Shown in pieces: positions 1-8,704 of a stretch of DNA of 64,000 bases (position 1 is its first letter; each line of letters starts with the position of its first letter). The notes under the pieces were generated by a model, which made no database searches, had not been told where the DNA came from, and was given only the letters and a program-made list of their open reading frames with translations. Position numbers and translations under genes: made by a program. The stretch lies in assembly GCA_900318815.1 (NCBI GenBank), contig ONMA01000034.1, forward strand, positions 16,441 through 80,440, given 5' to 3'. The DNA comes from an uncultured Prevotellaceae bacterium (GTDB taxonomy: Bacteria > Bacteroidota > Bacteroidia > Bacteroidales > Bacteroidaceae).

Positions 1-2426
1 TGCTGGTCGGTGGGACGGCCCTCGAAGCCCTCGACCTTGGCATGAGCAGGGATGGCGATGCCCTCGGTCTGCAGTTGCAGCTCTACGGGCAGGGCATTGA
101 CCAGCTTCAGATAAGTCTTCCCCGTCTTCGAGTCCTTCACCACGCTGGCACCCACGCGATGGGCCAGTTCGACATTTGCCAACTGTATTTTTGAACTGAC
201 ATACGTGTCACCGCCATAGACGGAGAACAGGCGCTGCACCTCGTAGGCGGGTGTGGTGCGCACTTCGGTGTTAGAGAAGTAAATCATGTCGGGGTTCCAG
301 TTGTGGTGTCCGTCCTTGGCCAGCATGGGGGCGTAGGATGTCATCTCCACCACGTCGCCGTTACGCTCAATGTCGGTGAGGTAGAGGGCCTCGGCCAGTG
401 CCGTCTCGATGTTGGGGCGCTTGTCTTTTGTCGAGGCGGCCCATTCGCCCAAGTACACCTTCGTTCCCTGCCGGTCGTACTGGTCGTAGTAGTCGCGGTG
501 GTGCATGAACCATCCCGTCGACTCATAGTAATGTTCATCAGTCATATACTGCAGGTCGGGGTGGCGGCGGTTGAAGTCCCATCCCTCTATGTAGTCGGCA
601 CTGGGCGTGTGGAAGGGTCCGACGGTTCCGCAGATCTTGATGTCAGGATACTGCGTGCGGATGGCGCGGCAAATCATTTCGTAGCGTTCCTCAAACACGG
701 TCGAGATAATGTCCTCGTTGCCTATACCTATATATTTAAGGTTGAAGGGTGCCGGGTGTCCGGCATCGGCACGCATGCGTGCCCAGCGCGAGGTGGCGGG
801 GTCGCCGTTGGCCCACTCGATGAGGTCGAGCAGTTTCTGGATGTAGGCGCCCATCTGGTCCATGGGTATGCCCCCCTGCTGTCCGCCCAAGCCCTCGGCG
901 TTGTTGGCAGAGTTCTGGCAGGGCACGCCGGCAGCCAGTACGGGCAGCGGCTCGGCTCCGATGTCCTCGCAGAACTGGAAGTACTCATAGAAGCCCAGCC
1001 CGCGAGTCTGATGATAGTGCCAGATGTTGAAGTCGGGCTTGCGCTCCCAGAGCGGGCCCACGGTGTGATGCCAGTGGTAGATGTTGTCCAGTCCCTGTCC
1101 GTGGCTCATGCAGCCGCCGGGGAAGCGCACGAACTTGGGCTTCAGGTTGGCAATCGTCTGTGCCAGGTCCTTGCGCAGGCCGTTCTTGCGCCCCATGAAG
1201 GTCTCCTGCGGGAACAGCGATACCATGTCGACGCCTACCTGAGCGTTCTTCAGCGAGATGATGGCTAAGTGAGCCTTCGCGTCGGTGCCAGTGGCGGTGA
1301 GCACGGCGGAGTACTGCTGCCAGTCGCTGGCGCGGGTCTTGATCCTGCTCTGCGCAAGTACTGCGCCGTCCTCGCCGATGAGCAGCACCTTGAAGTCCTG
1401 TTTGTTCCCGTCGGCACGTACCCACATCGAGAAGTCGTACTTCTTGCCTCGCTCCACAGGAATGCCGTCCCAGCCGTCGTTCCAGAGCGTGTCCTGCACC
1501 ATGATGGCATAGTGCGGGTTGTTGGGGTGCAGCGGGTTGGCGGTGGCAATCTCAATGGGGCGGGGCGAATGCCAGGCCGTTGTAGCGTTCCAGCCCCCGT
1601 GATCCTTGGGCGTATATTCGAAGTCGCGGTTCTGTATCAGCTCGGCATAGAGTCCTCCGTCGGCGGCATAGCTGATGTCCTCGAAGAAGATGCCGATGAG
1701 CTTGTCGCTGATGCGTTTCTGCTTGGCGAAGTCCACGCGCAGCGTGCCTTTTATGGGGGCGGTGAGGTGGGCCAGGTTCTTCGCGTCGTCGTGCATGCGC
1801 TCGTTGCTCAGCTGCCAGTCGCGTGCCGACTGGGCGAAGTGCTGCTGAAGAGCAACGACAAAGTCGTTGCCTACACGGAAGGAGTAGCCTTCCTGCAGCC
1901 GACCGGCGATGGTGGCCGTGTCGCGCAGCCAGGCCACGTCGTCAATCTGTGAGGGCTGCGAGGGCGAGAAATCACGGAAGTTGGGCGTAGCCGAGACGAA
2001 ACGCTTGCCCTGCTCCGACTTGTAATAGATGTCGAAGGTGCCGTCAGCGTTTTCAAAGACTATAGGTTCAAGACACTGCTTAGTAGACTGGCGGGGATAG
2101 TCCTGCGGTCGCCACGTCACGAGGTCCTTGCTGTAGGCAGCGGCAAACACGGGCGAGTGGTCGTTCACCTGGAACACCAGGCGCCAGCTACCGTCCTTGG
2201 CCCTGCACACGCTGGGGGCGTACATCTTCTTCTCTGCCCCCCAGGTGCCATAGTCGCTTGAGCACAGCTGCCCCATGTCGTGCCAGCCGTTCTGCTGCTT
2301 CTGGGCAATGCGCAGACCGGCACCCTGTCCGGGCGAATAGATGAATACTTCTGTCTCCTGTGCCACCGTGGGCAGGGAGAGCGCAGCGATGGCTGTCACG
2401 GCCATCTTCTTCAGAATTGTCTTCAT
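1..2426 (-). CDS. Secreted GH51-type alpha-L-arabinofuranosidase (3' part beyond window)
   Basis: Predicted to release arabinose from plant arabinan or arabinoxylan. Translation from ATG 2426 stays open to the window edge (808 codons visible, no stop). A signal peptide (MKTILKKMAVTAIAALSLP) is followed by a region of about 180 residues resembling part of a beta-propeller (WYAPSV-like and Y.S.DL..W motifs), then a carbohydrate-binding-like segment, then a GH51-like barrel. The putative acid/base Glu571 lies in GIGNED and the putative nucleophile Glu661 in YLGEWA, as in GH51 enzymes. The propeller-plus-GH51 layout is known from Bacteroidetes. It is transcribed divergently from the kinase gene at 2522. 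Family assignment is from motifs only. Confidence 0.85.
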   Translation of the reverse strand, partial: MKTILKKMAVTAIAALSLPTVAQETEVFIYSPGQGAGLRIAQKQQNGWHDMGQLCSSDYGTWGAEKKMYAPSVCRAKDGSWRLVFQVNDHSPVFAAAYSKDLVTWRPQDYPRQSTKQCLEPIVFENADGTFDIYYKSEQGKRFVSATPNFRDFSPSQPSQIDDVAWLRDTATIAGRLQEGYSFRVGNDFVVALQQHFAQSARDWQLSNERMHDDAKNLAHLTAPIKGTLRVDFAKQKRISDKLIGIFFEDISYAADGGLYAELIQNRDFEYTPKDHGGWNATTAWHSPRPIEIATANPLHPNNPHYAIMVQDTLWNDGWDGIPVERGKKYDFSMWVRADGNKQDFKVLLIGEDGAVLAQSRIKTRASDWQQYSAVLTATGTDAKAHLAIISLKNAQVGVDMVSLFPQETFMGRKNGLRKDLAQTIANLKPKFVRFPGGCMSHGQGLDNIYHWHHTVGPLWERKPDFNIWHYHQTRGLGFYEYFQFCEDIGAEPLPVLAAGVPCQNSANNAEGLGGQQGGIPMDQMGAYIQKLLDLIEWANGDPATSRWARMRADAGHPAPFNLKYIGIGNEDIISTVFEERYEMICRAIRTQYPDIKICGTVGPFHTPSADYIEGWDFNRRHPDLQYMTDEHYYESTGWFMHHRDYYDQYDRQGTKVYLGEWAASTKDKRPNIETALAEALYLTDIERNGDVVEMTSYAPMLAKDGHHNWNPDMIYFSNTEVRTTPAYEVQRLFSVYGGDTYVSSKIQLANVELAHRVGASVVKDSKTGKTYLKLVNALPVELQLQTEGIAIPAHAKVEGFEGRPTDQ

Positions 2427-2454
2427 GTAAGCTTGATTTTTTGCATATTTGCAT

Positions 2455-2463
2455 GCAAAGGTA
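2455..2463 (-). promoter_or_regulatory. Bacteroidetes -7 promoter box for the GH51 gene
   Basis: On the minus strand the sequence reads TACCTTTGC, matching the Bacteroidetes -7 consensus TAnnTTTG, about 29 nt before the start codon at 2426. I see no clear -33 TTTG at the usual spacing. Confidence 0.5.
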
Positions 2464-2490
2464 TGAAATAATTTAGTAATAGAGCATTTA

Positions 2491-2515
2491 TTTGACATCT
2501 TTTTAATATCTTTGC
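2491..2515 (+). promoter_or_regulatory. Promoter of the pyridoxamine kinase gene
   Basis: TTTGAC at 2491-2496 acts as a -33 box and TATCTTTGC at 2507-2515 as a -7 box, although the spacing is shorter than usual. The -7 box ends only 6 nt before ATG 2522, so the transcript should have almost no leader. Confidence 0.55.
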
Positions 2516-2521
2516 ACGCGA

Positions 2522-3364
2522 ATGAAACAGATACTCTTGATAAACGACGTTGTGGGCTACAGCCACGTGGGTATGGTGGCCATGCTGCCCATCCTGACCT
2601 ATCTGGGTCATGCCACCTACAACCTGCCTACGTCGCTCGTGTCGAACACGCTGGACTACGGGCGATTCAATGTCCTCGACACCACGGACTACATGCGCGG
2701 CGTGATTCCCGTGTGGAAAGAGCTGGGCTTCAGCTTTGATGCGGTCTGCACGGGCCTAATGTTCAGCGAGGAGCAGGCCCGCTTGGTGGCTGCCTACTGT
2801 GCCGAACTGCGCCAGCAGGGCACGACCATCTACGTAGACCCCATCATGGGCGACGGCGGACGGCTCTACAACGGCATCACCCATCGGCAGGTGGAGCTGA
2901 TGCGCGAGATGAGCAGTGTGGCCGACCTGATACTGCCTAATTACACCGAGGCCTGCTACCTGACGGACACGCCCTACAAGCCAGAGGGCATGACCTGGGA
3001 CGAGACCGTGGGCATGCTCGACGCACTCGTTGACATCGGCACGCGCTCGGCCCTCATCACCAGTGCCACCGTCGACGGTCATCACTGCGTGGTGGGCAAG
3101 CGGTCGCAGCAGCCTGTGGGCTTTGCCCAGCTACAGGACGACGGTCTCTACTTCCTCCTGGACTACGAAGAGATTCCCGGCCTGTTCCACGGCACGGGCG
3201 ACATCTTCTCGGCCGTACTCATTGGCCATCTGCTCAACGGCGAAACTCTCCGGCAGAGTACCCGCACCGCCATGGACGTGGTGAGCCGTCTCATCGACCG
3301 CAACCGCGACCTGCCCGACAAGTGCCGGGGAATCCCCATTGAGCAGTGTCTCGACCTATTGTAA
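2522..3364 (+). CDS. pdxY: Pyridoxamine/pyridoxal kinase
   Basis: A ribokinase-like kinase of 280 aa that should phosphorylate pyridoxal or pyridoxamine in the vitamin B6 salvage pathway. It begins MKQILLINDVVGYSHVGMVA, typical of the PdxK/PdxY family, contains a YVDPIMGDGG segment, an LPNYTEA segment, and ends with the GTGD anion-hole/catalytic motif (HGTGDIFSAVLIGHLL). Length fits the family. ATG 2522 is chosen because the N-terminal strand begins there and the promoter lies directly upstream. It is monocistronic as far as can be seen. The choice between pdxK and pdxY naming is uncertain. Confidence 0.8.
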   Translation: MKQILLINDVVGYSHVGMVAMLPILTYLGHATYNLPTSLVSNTLDYGRFNVLDTTDYMRGVIPVWKELGFSFDAVCTGLMFSEEQARLVAAYCAELRQQGTTIYVDPIMGDGGRLYNGITHRQVELMREMSSVADLILPNYTEACYLTDTPYKPEGMTWDETVGMLDALVDIGTRSALITSATVDGHHCVVGKRSQQPVGFAQLQDDGLYFLLDYEEIPGLFHGTGDIFSAVLIGHLLNGETLRQSTRTAMDVVSRLIDRNRDLPDKCRGIPIEQCLDLL

Positions 3365-3383
3365 AACTATCGTCTACACTCCT

Positions 3384-3545
3384 TATGTTACATGCAAAAG
3401 ATAAAATGGTACGATTTCGGAGGTACGAGGGTTCGAGGGTACGGAGGTACGAGGATAGACCCTTCGCGGAGAATTGGGTGTGCAAACTATTCTCGCACCC
3501 CCGTACCTACGTACCCCCGCCCCCCCGAATTTTCCCATACTATTT
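3384..3545. repeat. Palindromic intergenic repeat (GTAC-rich family), copy 1
   Basis: The gap between the kinase and ruvB holds runs of GGTACGAGG-like sequence followed by the inverted CGTACCTACGTACC-like sequence, so the two halves can fold on each other. The left half (ATGCAAAAGATAAAATGGTA and onward) recurs inverted at 40385-40430. The right half (GTGCAAACTAT, then CTCGCACC) recurs at 5670-5726. Confidence 0.6.
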
Positions 3546-3566
3546 TTTAAAGATTACTATAGAATA

Positions 3567-4604
3567 ATGGAAGAAAATTTTGACATACGGCAGGAACGGG
3601 TGTCGAAGGCCGAGAAGGACTTCGAGAACGCGCTGCGCCCACTGAGCTTCGGCGACTTCAGCGGTCAGCAGAAGGTGGTGGAAAACCTCGAAGTGTTTGT
3701 CGAGGCTGCCAAGTACCGTGGCGAACCGCTCGACCACACCCTGCTACACGGCCCCCCGGGACTTGGCAAGACCACATTGAGCAACATCATTGCCAACGAG
3801 CTGGGCGTGGGCTTCAAGATTACCAGTGGCCCCGTACTCGACAAGCCCGGCGACCTGGCCGGCATACTGACCTCGCTGGAACCGCGCGACGTGCTCTTCA
3901 TTGACGAGATTCACCGCCTGTCGCCCGTGGTCGAGGAGTACCTGTACTCGGCCATGGAGGACTATCGCATCGACATCATGATCGACAAGGGTCCTTCGGC
4001 ACGCTCCATACAGATAGACCTGAACCCCTTTACGCTGGTGGGAGCCACCACGCGCAGCGGCATGCTCACGGCACCGTTGCGAGCCCGCTTCGGCATCAAC
4101 CTGCACTTGGAGTACTACGACCCTGCTACGCTCTCACGGATTGTGGAGCGTTCGAGCAATATCCTGGGCGTGCCCATCACTGAGGATGCTGCCTTGGAGA
4201 TTGCAGGCCGCTCGCGCGGAACGCCCCGTATTGCCAACTCGCTGCTGCGCCGCGTGCGCGACTTTGCCCAGGTGAAGGGTACGGGACGCATAGACACCAG
4301 CATCACGAAGGTGGCTCTTACCGCACTGAACATCGACCAGTACGGACTCGATGAAATCGACAATAAAATCCTGCTCACCATCATCGACAAGTTCCGTGGC
4401 GGCCCCGTGGGTCTCTCGACCATTGCCACCGCCATCGGCGAGGACACTGGCACCGTGGAGGAGGTCTACGAGCCTTTCCTCATCATGGAAGGTTTCATCA
4501 AGCGCACGTCGCGGGGACGAATGGCCACCGAACTGGCCTACCGCCATTTCGGACGGAATCCCTATTCGGGCAACCTGATGCAGCCCTCCCTGTTCGATGA
4601 ATAG
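3567..4604 (+). CDS. ruvB: Holliday junction branch migration helicase RuvB
   Basis: AAA+ motor of the RuvAB complex that drives branch migration of Holliday junctions in recombinational repair. The 345-aa protein has the Walker A motif [10 protein letters not shown], the Walker B/DEIH box ([11 protein letters not shown]), sensor region [10 protein letters not shown] and the C-terminal winged helix ending FGR. The reading frame extends upstream, but that extension (PYLRTPAPP and so on) is translated intergenic repeat. ATG 3567 ([12 protein letters not shown]) gives the standard length of about 340 aa and is chosen. Confidence 0.97.
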   Translation: MEENFDIRQERVSKAEKDFENALRPLSFGDFSGQQKVVENLEVFVEAAKYRGEPLDHTLLHGPPGLGKTTLSNIIANELGVGFKITSGPVLDKPGDLAGILTSLEPRDVLFIDEIHRLSPVVEEYLYSAMEDYRIDIMIDKGPSARSIQIDLNPFTLVGATTRSGMLTAPLRARFGINLHLEYYDPATLSRIVERSSNILGVPITEDAALEIAGRSRGTPRIANSLLRRVRDFAQVKGTGRIDTSITKVALTALNIDQYGLDEIDNKILLTIIDKFRGGPVGLSTIATAIGEDTGTVEEVYEPFLIMEGFIKRTSRGRMATELAYRHFGRNPYSGNLMQPSLFDE

Positions 4605-4618
4605 TTTCCGTCCAGTTT

Positions 4619-4637
4619 GTTGCTGTGCCACAGCAAC
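4619..4637. repeat. Short perfect inverted repeat after ruvB
   Basis: GTTGCTGTG and CACAGCAAC flank a single base just after the ruvB stop. There is no T-run after it, so it is not an obvious terminator. It could be a protein-binding site or chance. Confidence 0.3.
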
Positions 4638-4647
4638 CCATAACACG

Positions 4648-4731
4648 ATGAAATCGATGAAAACAGTAAACGTACTTTCCAAGGAAACGTTTGGTAGAAA
4701 AATAAAGAAATGCCTGACTTTGCATCAATGA
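4648..4731 (+). CDS. Possible 27-aa leader peptide overlapping coaD
   Basis: A short frame beginning MKSMKTVNVLS and ending KKCLTLHQ runs from ATG 4648 to a TGA at 4729-4731. Its stop overlaps the second ATG of coaD (4728) as ATGA, the arrangement used for translational coupling. Its first 16 nt of coding sequence and the bases before it repeat those at the start of the S41 peptidase gene (5749 on). It may equally be a relic of a duplicated gene start. No family is recognised. Confidence 0.25.
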   Translation: MKSMKTVNVLSKETFGRKIKKCLTLHQ

Positions 4732-5204
4732 AACAACGTATCGGGATATTCGTGGGTAGTTTCGACCCCTTTACCGTCGGCCACGACTCGGTGGTACGCC
4801 GTGCCTTGCCGCTCTTCGACAAACTGGTCATCGGCGTCGTGGGCGATAATGTGCAGAAACCCTACATGCGCCCCGCCACCGAGCGCATGAAGGCCATTGA
4901 GCAGCTCTATGCCGACCAGCCAGCCATCGAGGTGAAACCCTATTACGGGCTGGCCGTGGACTTCGCACGGGCAGAAAACGCCCATTTCATCGTGAAAGGC
5001 GTGCGCTCGGCCAAAGATTTCGAGTATGAGCGCGAACAGGCCGACATCAACCGTCTGATTACCCACGGCGAGGTGGAGACCCTCCTGCTCTATGCCGAGC
5101 CCCACCTGTCGAGCATCTCGTCGTCCATGGTGCGCGAGCTGCAACACTTCGGACAGGACGTCAGCCCGTTCCTGCCTCCCGTATCCCCGTCAGTTACCGA
5201 TTAG
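4728..5204 (+). CDS. coaD: Phosphopantetheine adenylyltransferase
   Basis: Catalyses the penultimate step of coenzyme A synthesis, transferring AMP from ATP to 4'-phosphopantetheine. From ATG 4728 the protein is 158 aa and begins MKQRIGIFVGSFDPFTVGH. This is the nucleotidyltransferase fold with its TxGH motif. Near the end SSISSSMVRE is the conserved ISSxxVR segment. An in-frame ATG at 4710 would add MPDFAS. I prefer 4728 because family members start right at this strand and because the upstream short frame ends on it as ATGA. It lies between ruvB and ybeY in one direction. Confidence 0.95.
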   Translation: MKQRIGIFVGSFDPFTVGHDSVVRRALPLFDKLVIGVVGDNVQKPYMRPATERMKAIEQLYADQPAIEVKPYYGLAVDFARAENAHFIVKGVRSAKDFEYEREQADINRLITHGEVETLLLYAEPHLSSISSSMVRELQHFGQDVSPFLPPVSPSVTD

Positions 5205-5237
5205 TCCCTATTCCATTCAATAATCCCATATTATACA

Positions 5238-5651
5238 ATGATTACCTATAATTGCGAAAACGTAAAGATGCCCCTCATCCGTCGGCGCGACACCTCGGCA
5301 TGGATTCGCCGTGTGGCTGCTACCTACGGTAAGAAAATAGGCGAGGTGGGCTATCTGTTCTGCGACGATGAGAAGATCCTGGAGGTCAACCGCGAGTATC
5401 TGGGTCACGACTACTACACCGACATCATCACCTTCGACTACTGCGAAGGCGACGTACTCAACGGCGACCTGGTGATCTCGCTCGATACGGTGCGCTCGAA
5501 TGCCGAGCTATTCCATAAGGAATACATGGAGGAACTGCACCGCGTCATCATACACGGCATCCTGCACCTCTGCGGACAGAACGACAAGGGGCCTGGGGAG
5601 CGCGAGCAGATGGAGGAAGCCGAGGACCGTGCGCTGGCACTACGCGCCTGA
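5238..5651 (+). CDS. ybeY: Endoribonuclease YbeY (rRNA maturation factor)
   Basis: A 137-aa zinc-dependent endoribonuclease of the UPF0054 family that acts in 16S rRNA 3' processing and ribosome quality control. The signature HGILHLCGQNDK (an HGxLHLxGxDH-type metal site, here with the last His replaced by Lys after Asp) is present, preceded by the conserved TDIITFDY segment. It sits 33 nt after coaD and is followed by a copy of the GTAC-rich repeat. Confidence 0.93.
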   Translation: MITYNCENVKMPLIRRRDTSAWIRRVAATYGKKIGEVGYLFCDDEKILEVNREYLGHDYYTDIITFDYCEGDVLNGDLVISLDTVRSNAELFHKEYMEELHRVIIHGILHLCGQNDKGPGEREQMEEAEDRALALRA

Positions 5652-5663
5652 TTTGCACTTAGT

Positions 5664-5726
5664 AAATTGGATGTGCAAACTATACTCGCACCTTCGTACC
5701 TCCGTACCCCCGCACCTCCGAATTAT
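5664..5726. repeat. GTAC-rich intergenic repeat, copy 2 (half)
   Basis: The sequence after ybeY repeats the right half of the element found before ruvB: GTGCAAACTATACTCGCACC, then CGTACCTCCGTACCCCCGC, then CCGAATT. Only this half is present here. Confidence 0.55.
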
Positions 5727-5752
5727 CTAACGATTAGAAGAATAATAACACG

Positions 5753-7345
5753 ATGAAATCGATGAAAAAATACTTTTTGACAGCCACCGCATGTTTTCTT
5801 GCCGTGGCTGCCGTGGCTCAAATGAGAGTGAACACGGGGGCCGAGTCGCCCCTGCGCAAGCTGACGATAGCCGAGATGGCAGTGACCAACCTCTATGTGG
5901 ACAGCGTGGACGAGAAGAAACTGGTGGAAGATGCCATCCGCGGCATGCTGGAGAAGCTGGATCCGCACTCGACCTACTCCACACCGAAGGAGACCAAACA
6001 GATGACCGAACCGCTGACGGGTTCGTTTGACGGCATTGGCGTGCAGTTCAACATGATTGAGGACACGCTCATGGTCATTCAGCCCGTGTCGGGAGGTCCT
6101 TCCGAGCGAGTGGGTATCGTGGCCGGCGACCGTATCGTGGGCGTGAACGACACAGTGATTGCCGGCGTGAAGATGAGCCGCGAGGAGATTATGCGCCGTC
6201 TGCGCGGTCCACGTGGCACCATTGCCCACCTGAAGGTGGTGCGTGCGGGCATCAAGGACACGCTGCGGTTCAACGTGAAGCGCGACAAGATTCCCGTCTT
6301 CTCGCTCGATGCCACCTATATGCTTCGTCCGGGCATAGGTTATATCCGCATCAGCAATTTCTCGGCCACCACCCATAAGGAGTTCTTGGAGAGCGTGGAA
6401 AAACTGCGGCAGCAGGGCATGCGCGACCTGGTGCTCGACCTCCAGGGCAATGGCGGCGGCTACCTACAGGCTGCAGCCGACATTGCCAACGAGTTCTTGC
6501 AGCGGGGCGACCTGATTGTATATACCGAGGGGCGGCAGGTGCCCCGCAACGAGTATCGCGCCGAGGGCAACGGCACGATGCGTCAGGGGCGCGTCGTGGT
6601 GCTGGTCGACGAGTACTCGGCTTCGGCGGCAGAGATTGTCACTGGTGCGCTGCAGGATCAAGACCGTGGCACGGTGGTGGGCCGTCGAACCTTCGGCAAA
6701 GGACTCGTGCAGCGTCCCATCGACCTGCCCGACGGTTCGATGATACGACTGACCATCGCCCATTACTACACGCCATCGGGCCGCTGCATACAGAAGCCCT
6801 ACGAGAAGGGGAAACAGCGCGACTACCAGATGGACGTGGTGAACCGTCTGAAGAACGGCGAGCTGACGTCGAAGGACAGCATCCATTTCAGCGACTCGCT
6901 GCGCTTCAAGACGCTGAAACTCCACCGTACAGTCTATGGCGGCGGCGGTATCATGCCCGACTATTTCGTACCCTTGGACACCACCAAGTACACCAGACTG
7001 CACCGGGAACTGGCAGCCAAGTCCATTGTCATTCAGCAGAACCTGCGCTATGTGGACAACCACCGCAAGCAGCTGCGCAAGCAATATGAGGACTTTGCGG
7101 CCTTCAACGCCCGCTTCGAGGTGCCCCAGCAGCTCATTGACGACATCCTGCGCGACGGCGAGAAGCAGAACATCAAGCCGAAGGACGATGATGAACTGCA
7201 AAAGACGCTTGTCACCCTGAAGCCTCAGCTGAAGGGACTCATTGCCCGCGACCTCTGGGACATGAGCGAGTACTATGCCGTCATTAACGAGCAGAGCGAG
7301 ACGGTGCAGAAAGCCTTGGAACTATTGTCGGCAGGCGAACAATAG
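5753..7345 (+). CDS. S41 family C-terminal processing peptidase (CtpA-like)
   Basis: A periplasmic serine protease of 530 aa. A signal peptide ends near residue 22 (AAVAQ), a PDZ domain follows (about residues 85-165, GIGVQF through GDRIVGVND), then the S41 catalytic domain. The Ser-Lys dyad is visible as Ser291 in SASAAE and Lys316 in FGKG, 25 residues apart as expected. The C-terminal 150 residues are an extension typical of Bacteroidetes tail-specific proteases. The start ATG 5753 has a second in-frame ATG three codons on. The MFS gene begins 8 nt after its stop. Confidence 0.93.
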   Translation: MKSMKKYFLTATACFLAVAAVAQMRVNTGAESPLRKLTIAEMAVTNLYVDSVDEKKLVEDAIRGMLEKLDPHSTYSTPKETKQMTEPLTGSFDGIGVQFNMIEDTLMVIQPVSGGPSERVGIVAGDRIVGVNDTVIAGVKMSREEIMRRLRGPRGTIAHLKVVRAGIKDTLRFNVKRDKIPVFSLDATYMLRPGIGYIRISNFSATTHKEFLESVEKLRQQGMRDLVLDLQGNGGGYLQAAADIANEFLQRGDLIVYTEGRQVPRNEYRAEGNGTMRQGRVVVLVDEYSASAAEIVTGALQDQDRGTVVGRRTFGKGLVQRPIDLPDGSMIRLTIAHYYTPSGRCIQKPYEKGKQRDYQMDVVNRLKNGELTSKDSIHFSDSLRFKTLKLHRTVYGGGGIMPDYFVPLDTTKYTRLHRELAAKSIVIQQNLRYVDNHRKQLRKQYEDFAAFNARFEVPQQLIDDILRDGEKQNIKPKDDDELQKTLVTLKPQLKGLIARDLWDMSEYYAVINEQSETVQKALELLSAGEQ

Positions 7346-7352
7346 GAAACGG

Positions 7353-8321
7353 ATGACGATGAATGAGGTGAGCGTATACAGACAAGTGGGTATTTGCACC
7401 CTGCTGCATTTGCTGGTCGACGGACTGTGCATCTGCAGTCTGTATCTGCTGTCGTCCTCGCTTCCCTTGCCGTCGTTGGCTGCCATCTTTATCACCTATA
7501 ACACCTTAGCCTTTCTCACCCAGCCGCTCACTGGTGCCTGGGCCGACCGTATGGAGCGGAAGCACTGGATGCTCATCATGGCTGTCTTGCTGCTCACGCT
7601 GGCCGTTGCTTCCACGCTCTTTGCGGTGTTGGCGCAATGGTCTTCGCTGAGTGTCACGGTTGTTCCCATCCTGTTAGGTCTGGGCAACTCGTTGTTCCAT
7701 GTGTGGGGCGGCAGGCAAGTGGCCGTGAAGACGGGCAACGACATGCGGGCATTAGGCCTCTTCGTGTCTACCGGTGCTTTCGGACTGGCCATTGGTTATG
7801 TCTTCTTTTCCTGGGCCTTGCTCTGCGCCATGCTGCTCATGATCAGTCTGTTGGCGGTGGCCTATCTGCATCTTGACCTCTCTTCGCAGGTGGAGAATCA
7901 AGGAGTCGTGATGGAAAGACGTCTTGGGGTGGTGTTGGTAGTGGCTTGTCTCTTTGCCCTGATGGCATTTGTCATGTTCCGTTCCTTCATTGGCGAGAGT
8001 TTCTCCTCAGGTGTACCCAAGGGCAATTTATGGGTATTGGCTGCTGGGATAGTGGCCATGCTGGGAAAGATGGCCGGTGGCTGGATAGCCCGTCGCATAG
8101 GTATTGTGCGGGCGTTTGCACTGGTGCTGACGGTGGTAGCCGTCTGCCTGATATATCGCGACGCAGGGGTCGCCACTCTCTTGGTAGGACTCTTTGCCAT
8201 GAACTGCACGATGCCCGTCACGCTCTATCTGGCCAATGCCGTTCTTCCTGGCAGGGAGGGACTGGCGTTCGGACTGCTTGCTGCCGCGCTGATGCCTGGG
8301 TATTTATTAGCCTCTCTATAG
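7353..8321 (+). CDS. MFS-like transporter, probably truncated by a frameshift
   Basis: An integral membrane protein of 322 aa made of hydrophobic helices, with the MFS loop motif GAWADRMERKHW between helices 2 and 3. Substrate unknown. The stop at 8319-8321 follows LMPGYLLASL. The next frame continues as a clean membrane segment (ISLSIGPAVSGIVYLILIIK) ending at 8368, so the original protein probably ran about 15 residues longer and a one- or two-base indel near 8300-8320 broke it. The start follows the S41 peptidase stop by 8 nt, with a second ATG at 7359. Confidence 0.7.
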   Translation: MTMNEVSVYRQVGICTLLHLLVDGLCICSLYLLSSSLPLPSLAAIFITYNTLAFLTQPLTGAWADRMERKHWMLIMAVLLLTLAVASTLFAVLAQWSSLSVTVVPILLGLGNSLFHVWGGRQVAVKTGNDMRALGLFVSTGAFGLAIGYVFFSWALLCAMLLMISLLAVAYLHLDLSSQVENQGVVMERRLGVVLVVACLFALMAFVMFRSFIGESFSSGVPKGNLWVLAAGIVAMLGKMAGGWIARRIGIVRAFALVLTVVAVCLIYRDAGVATLLVGLFAMNCTMPVTLYLANAVLPGREGLAFGLLAAALMPGYLLASL

Positions 8322-8383
8322 GGCCTGCAGTTTCAGGAATTGTATATCTTATATTAATAATCAAATAAAAAACATTTTGCCTT

Positions 8384-8668
8384 ATGATGCAGTTATTAGA
8401 CATTATTGTTCACTACCCGCGCCGCTCGACTGATACCCTGCGGCGGGTGAAAGAAGTACTTCCCGACACGGTTCATGCTCCTGCAAAGCCCGTATCGACC
8501 GACTCACTGATGCAGTATACCGATATTGCTCCCCGGCCTCCCAAGGAGCTTGAATTTGGCAACGATGACCTGTCGACCATCCTCTGGATTATTTGCGCCA
8601 TCCTTGCTGCACTGAGCCTTTGCTACTATTTCGTGATGAAGTACAGGAAACAGCAGGCTGAGTCCTGA
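8384..8668 (+). CDS. Small single-pass membrane protein, function unknown
   Basis: 94 aa beginning MMQLLDIIVHYPRR, with a polar N-terminal half rich in Pro and Ser, and one predicted membrane helix at about residues 64-83 (ILWIICAILAALSLCYYFVM) followed by a basic tail. I do not recognise a family. It follows the MFS gene closely and is probably co-transcribed. The second ATG (8387) could also be the start. Confidence 0.6.
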   Translation: MMQLLDIIVHYPRRSTDTLRRVKEVLPDTVHAPAKPVSTDSLMQYTDIAPRPPKELEFGNDDLSTILWIICAILAALSLCYYFVMKYRKQQAES

Positions 8669-8704
8669 CCCTGTCTTTATCAGACGCGAAGCGTAGATAC
8701 ATGT

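Noticed and set aside
303-1952. Long open frames on the plus strand across 303-1268 and 1269-1952
   Set aside because: They are antisense to the GH51 gene, whose minus-strand translation shows a signal peptide and catalytic motifs. GC-rich codon bias creates the open antisense frames.
3474-3566. Upstream extension of ruvB
   Set aside because: The added residues are translated repeat DNA rich in Pro, and RuvB proteins begin at the MEENFD position.
4619-4637. Terminator after ruvB
   Set aside because: The perfect palindrome has a one-base loop and no T-run after it.
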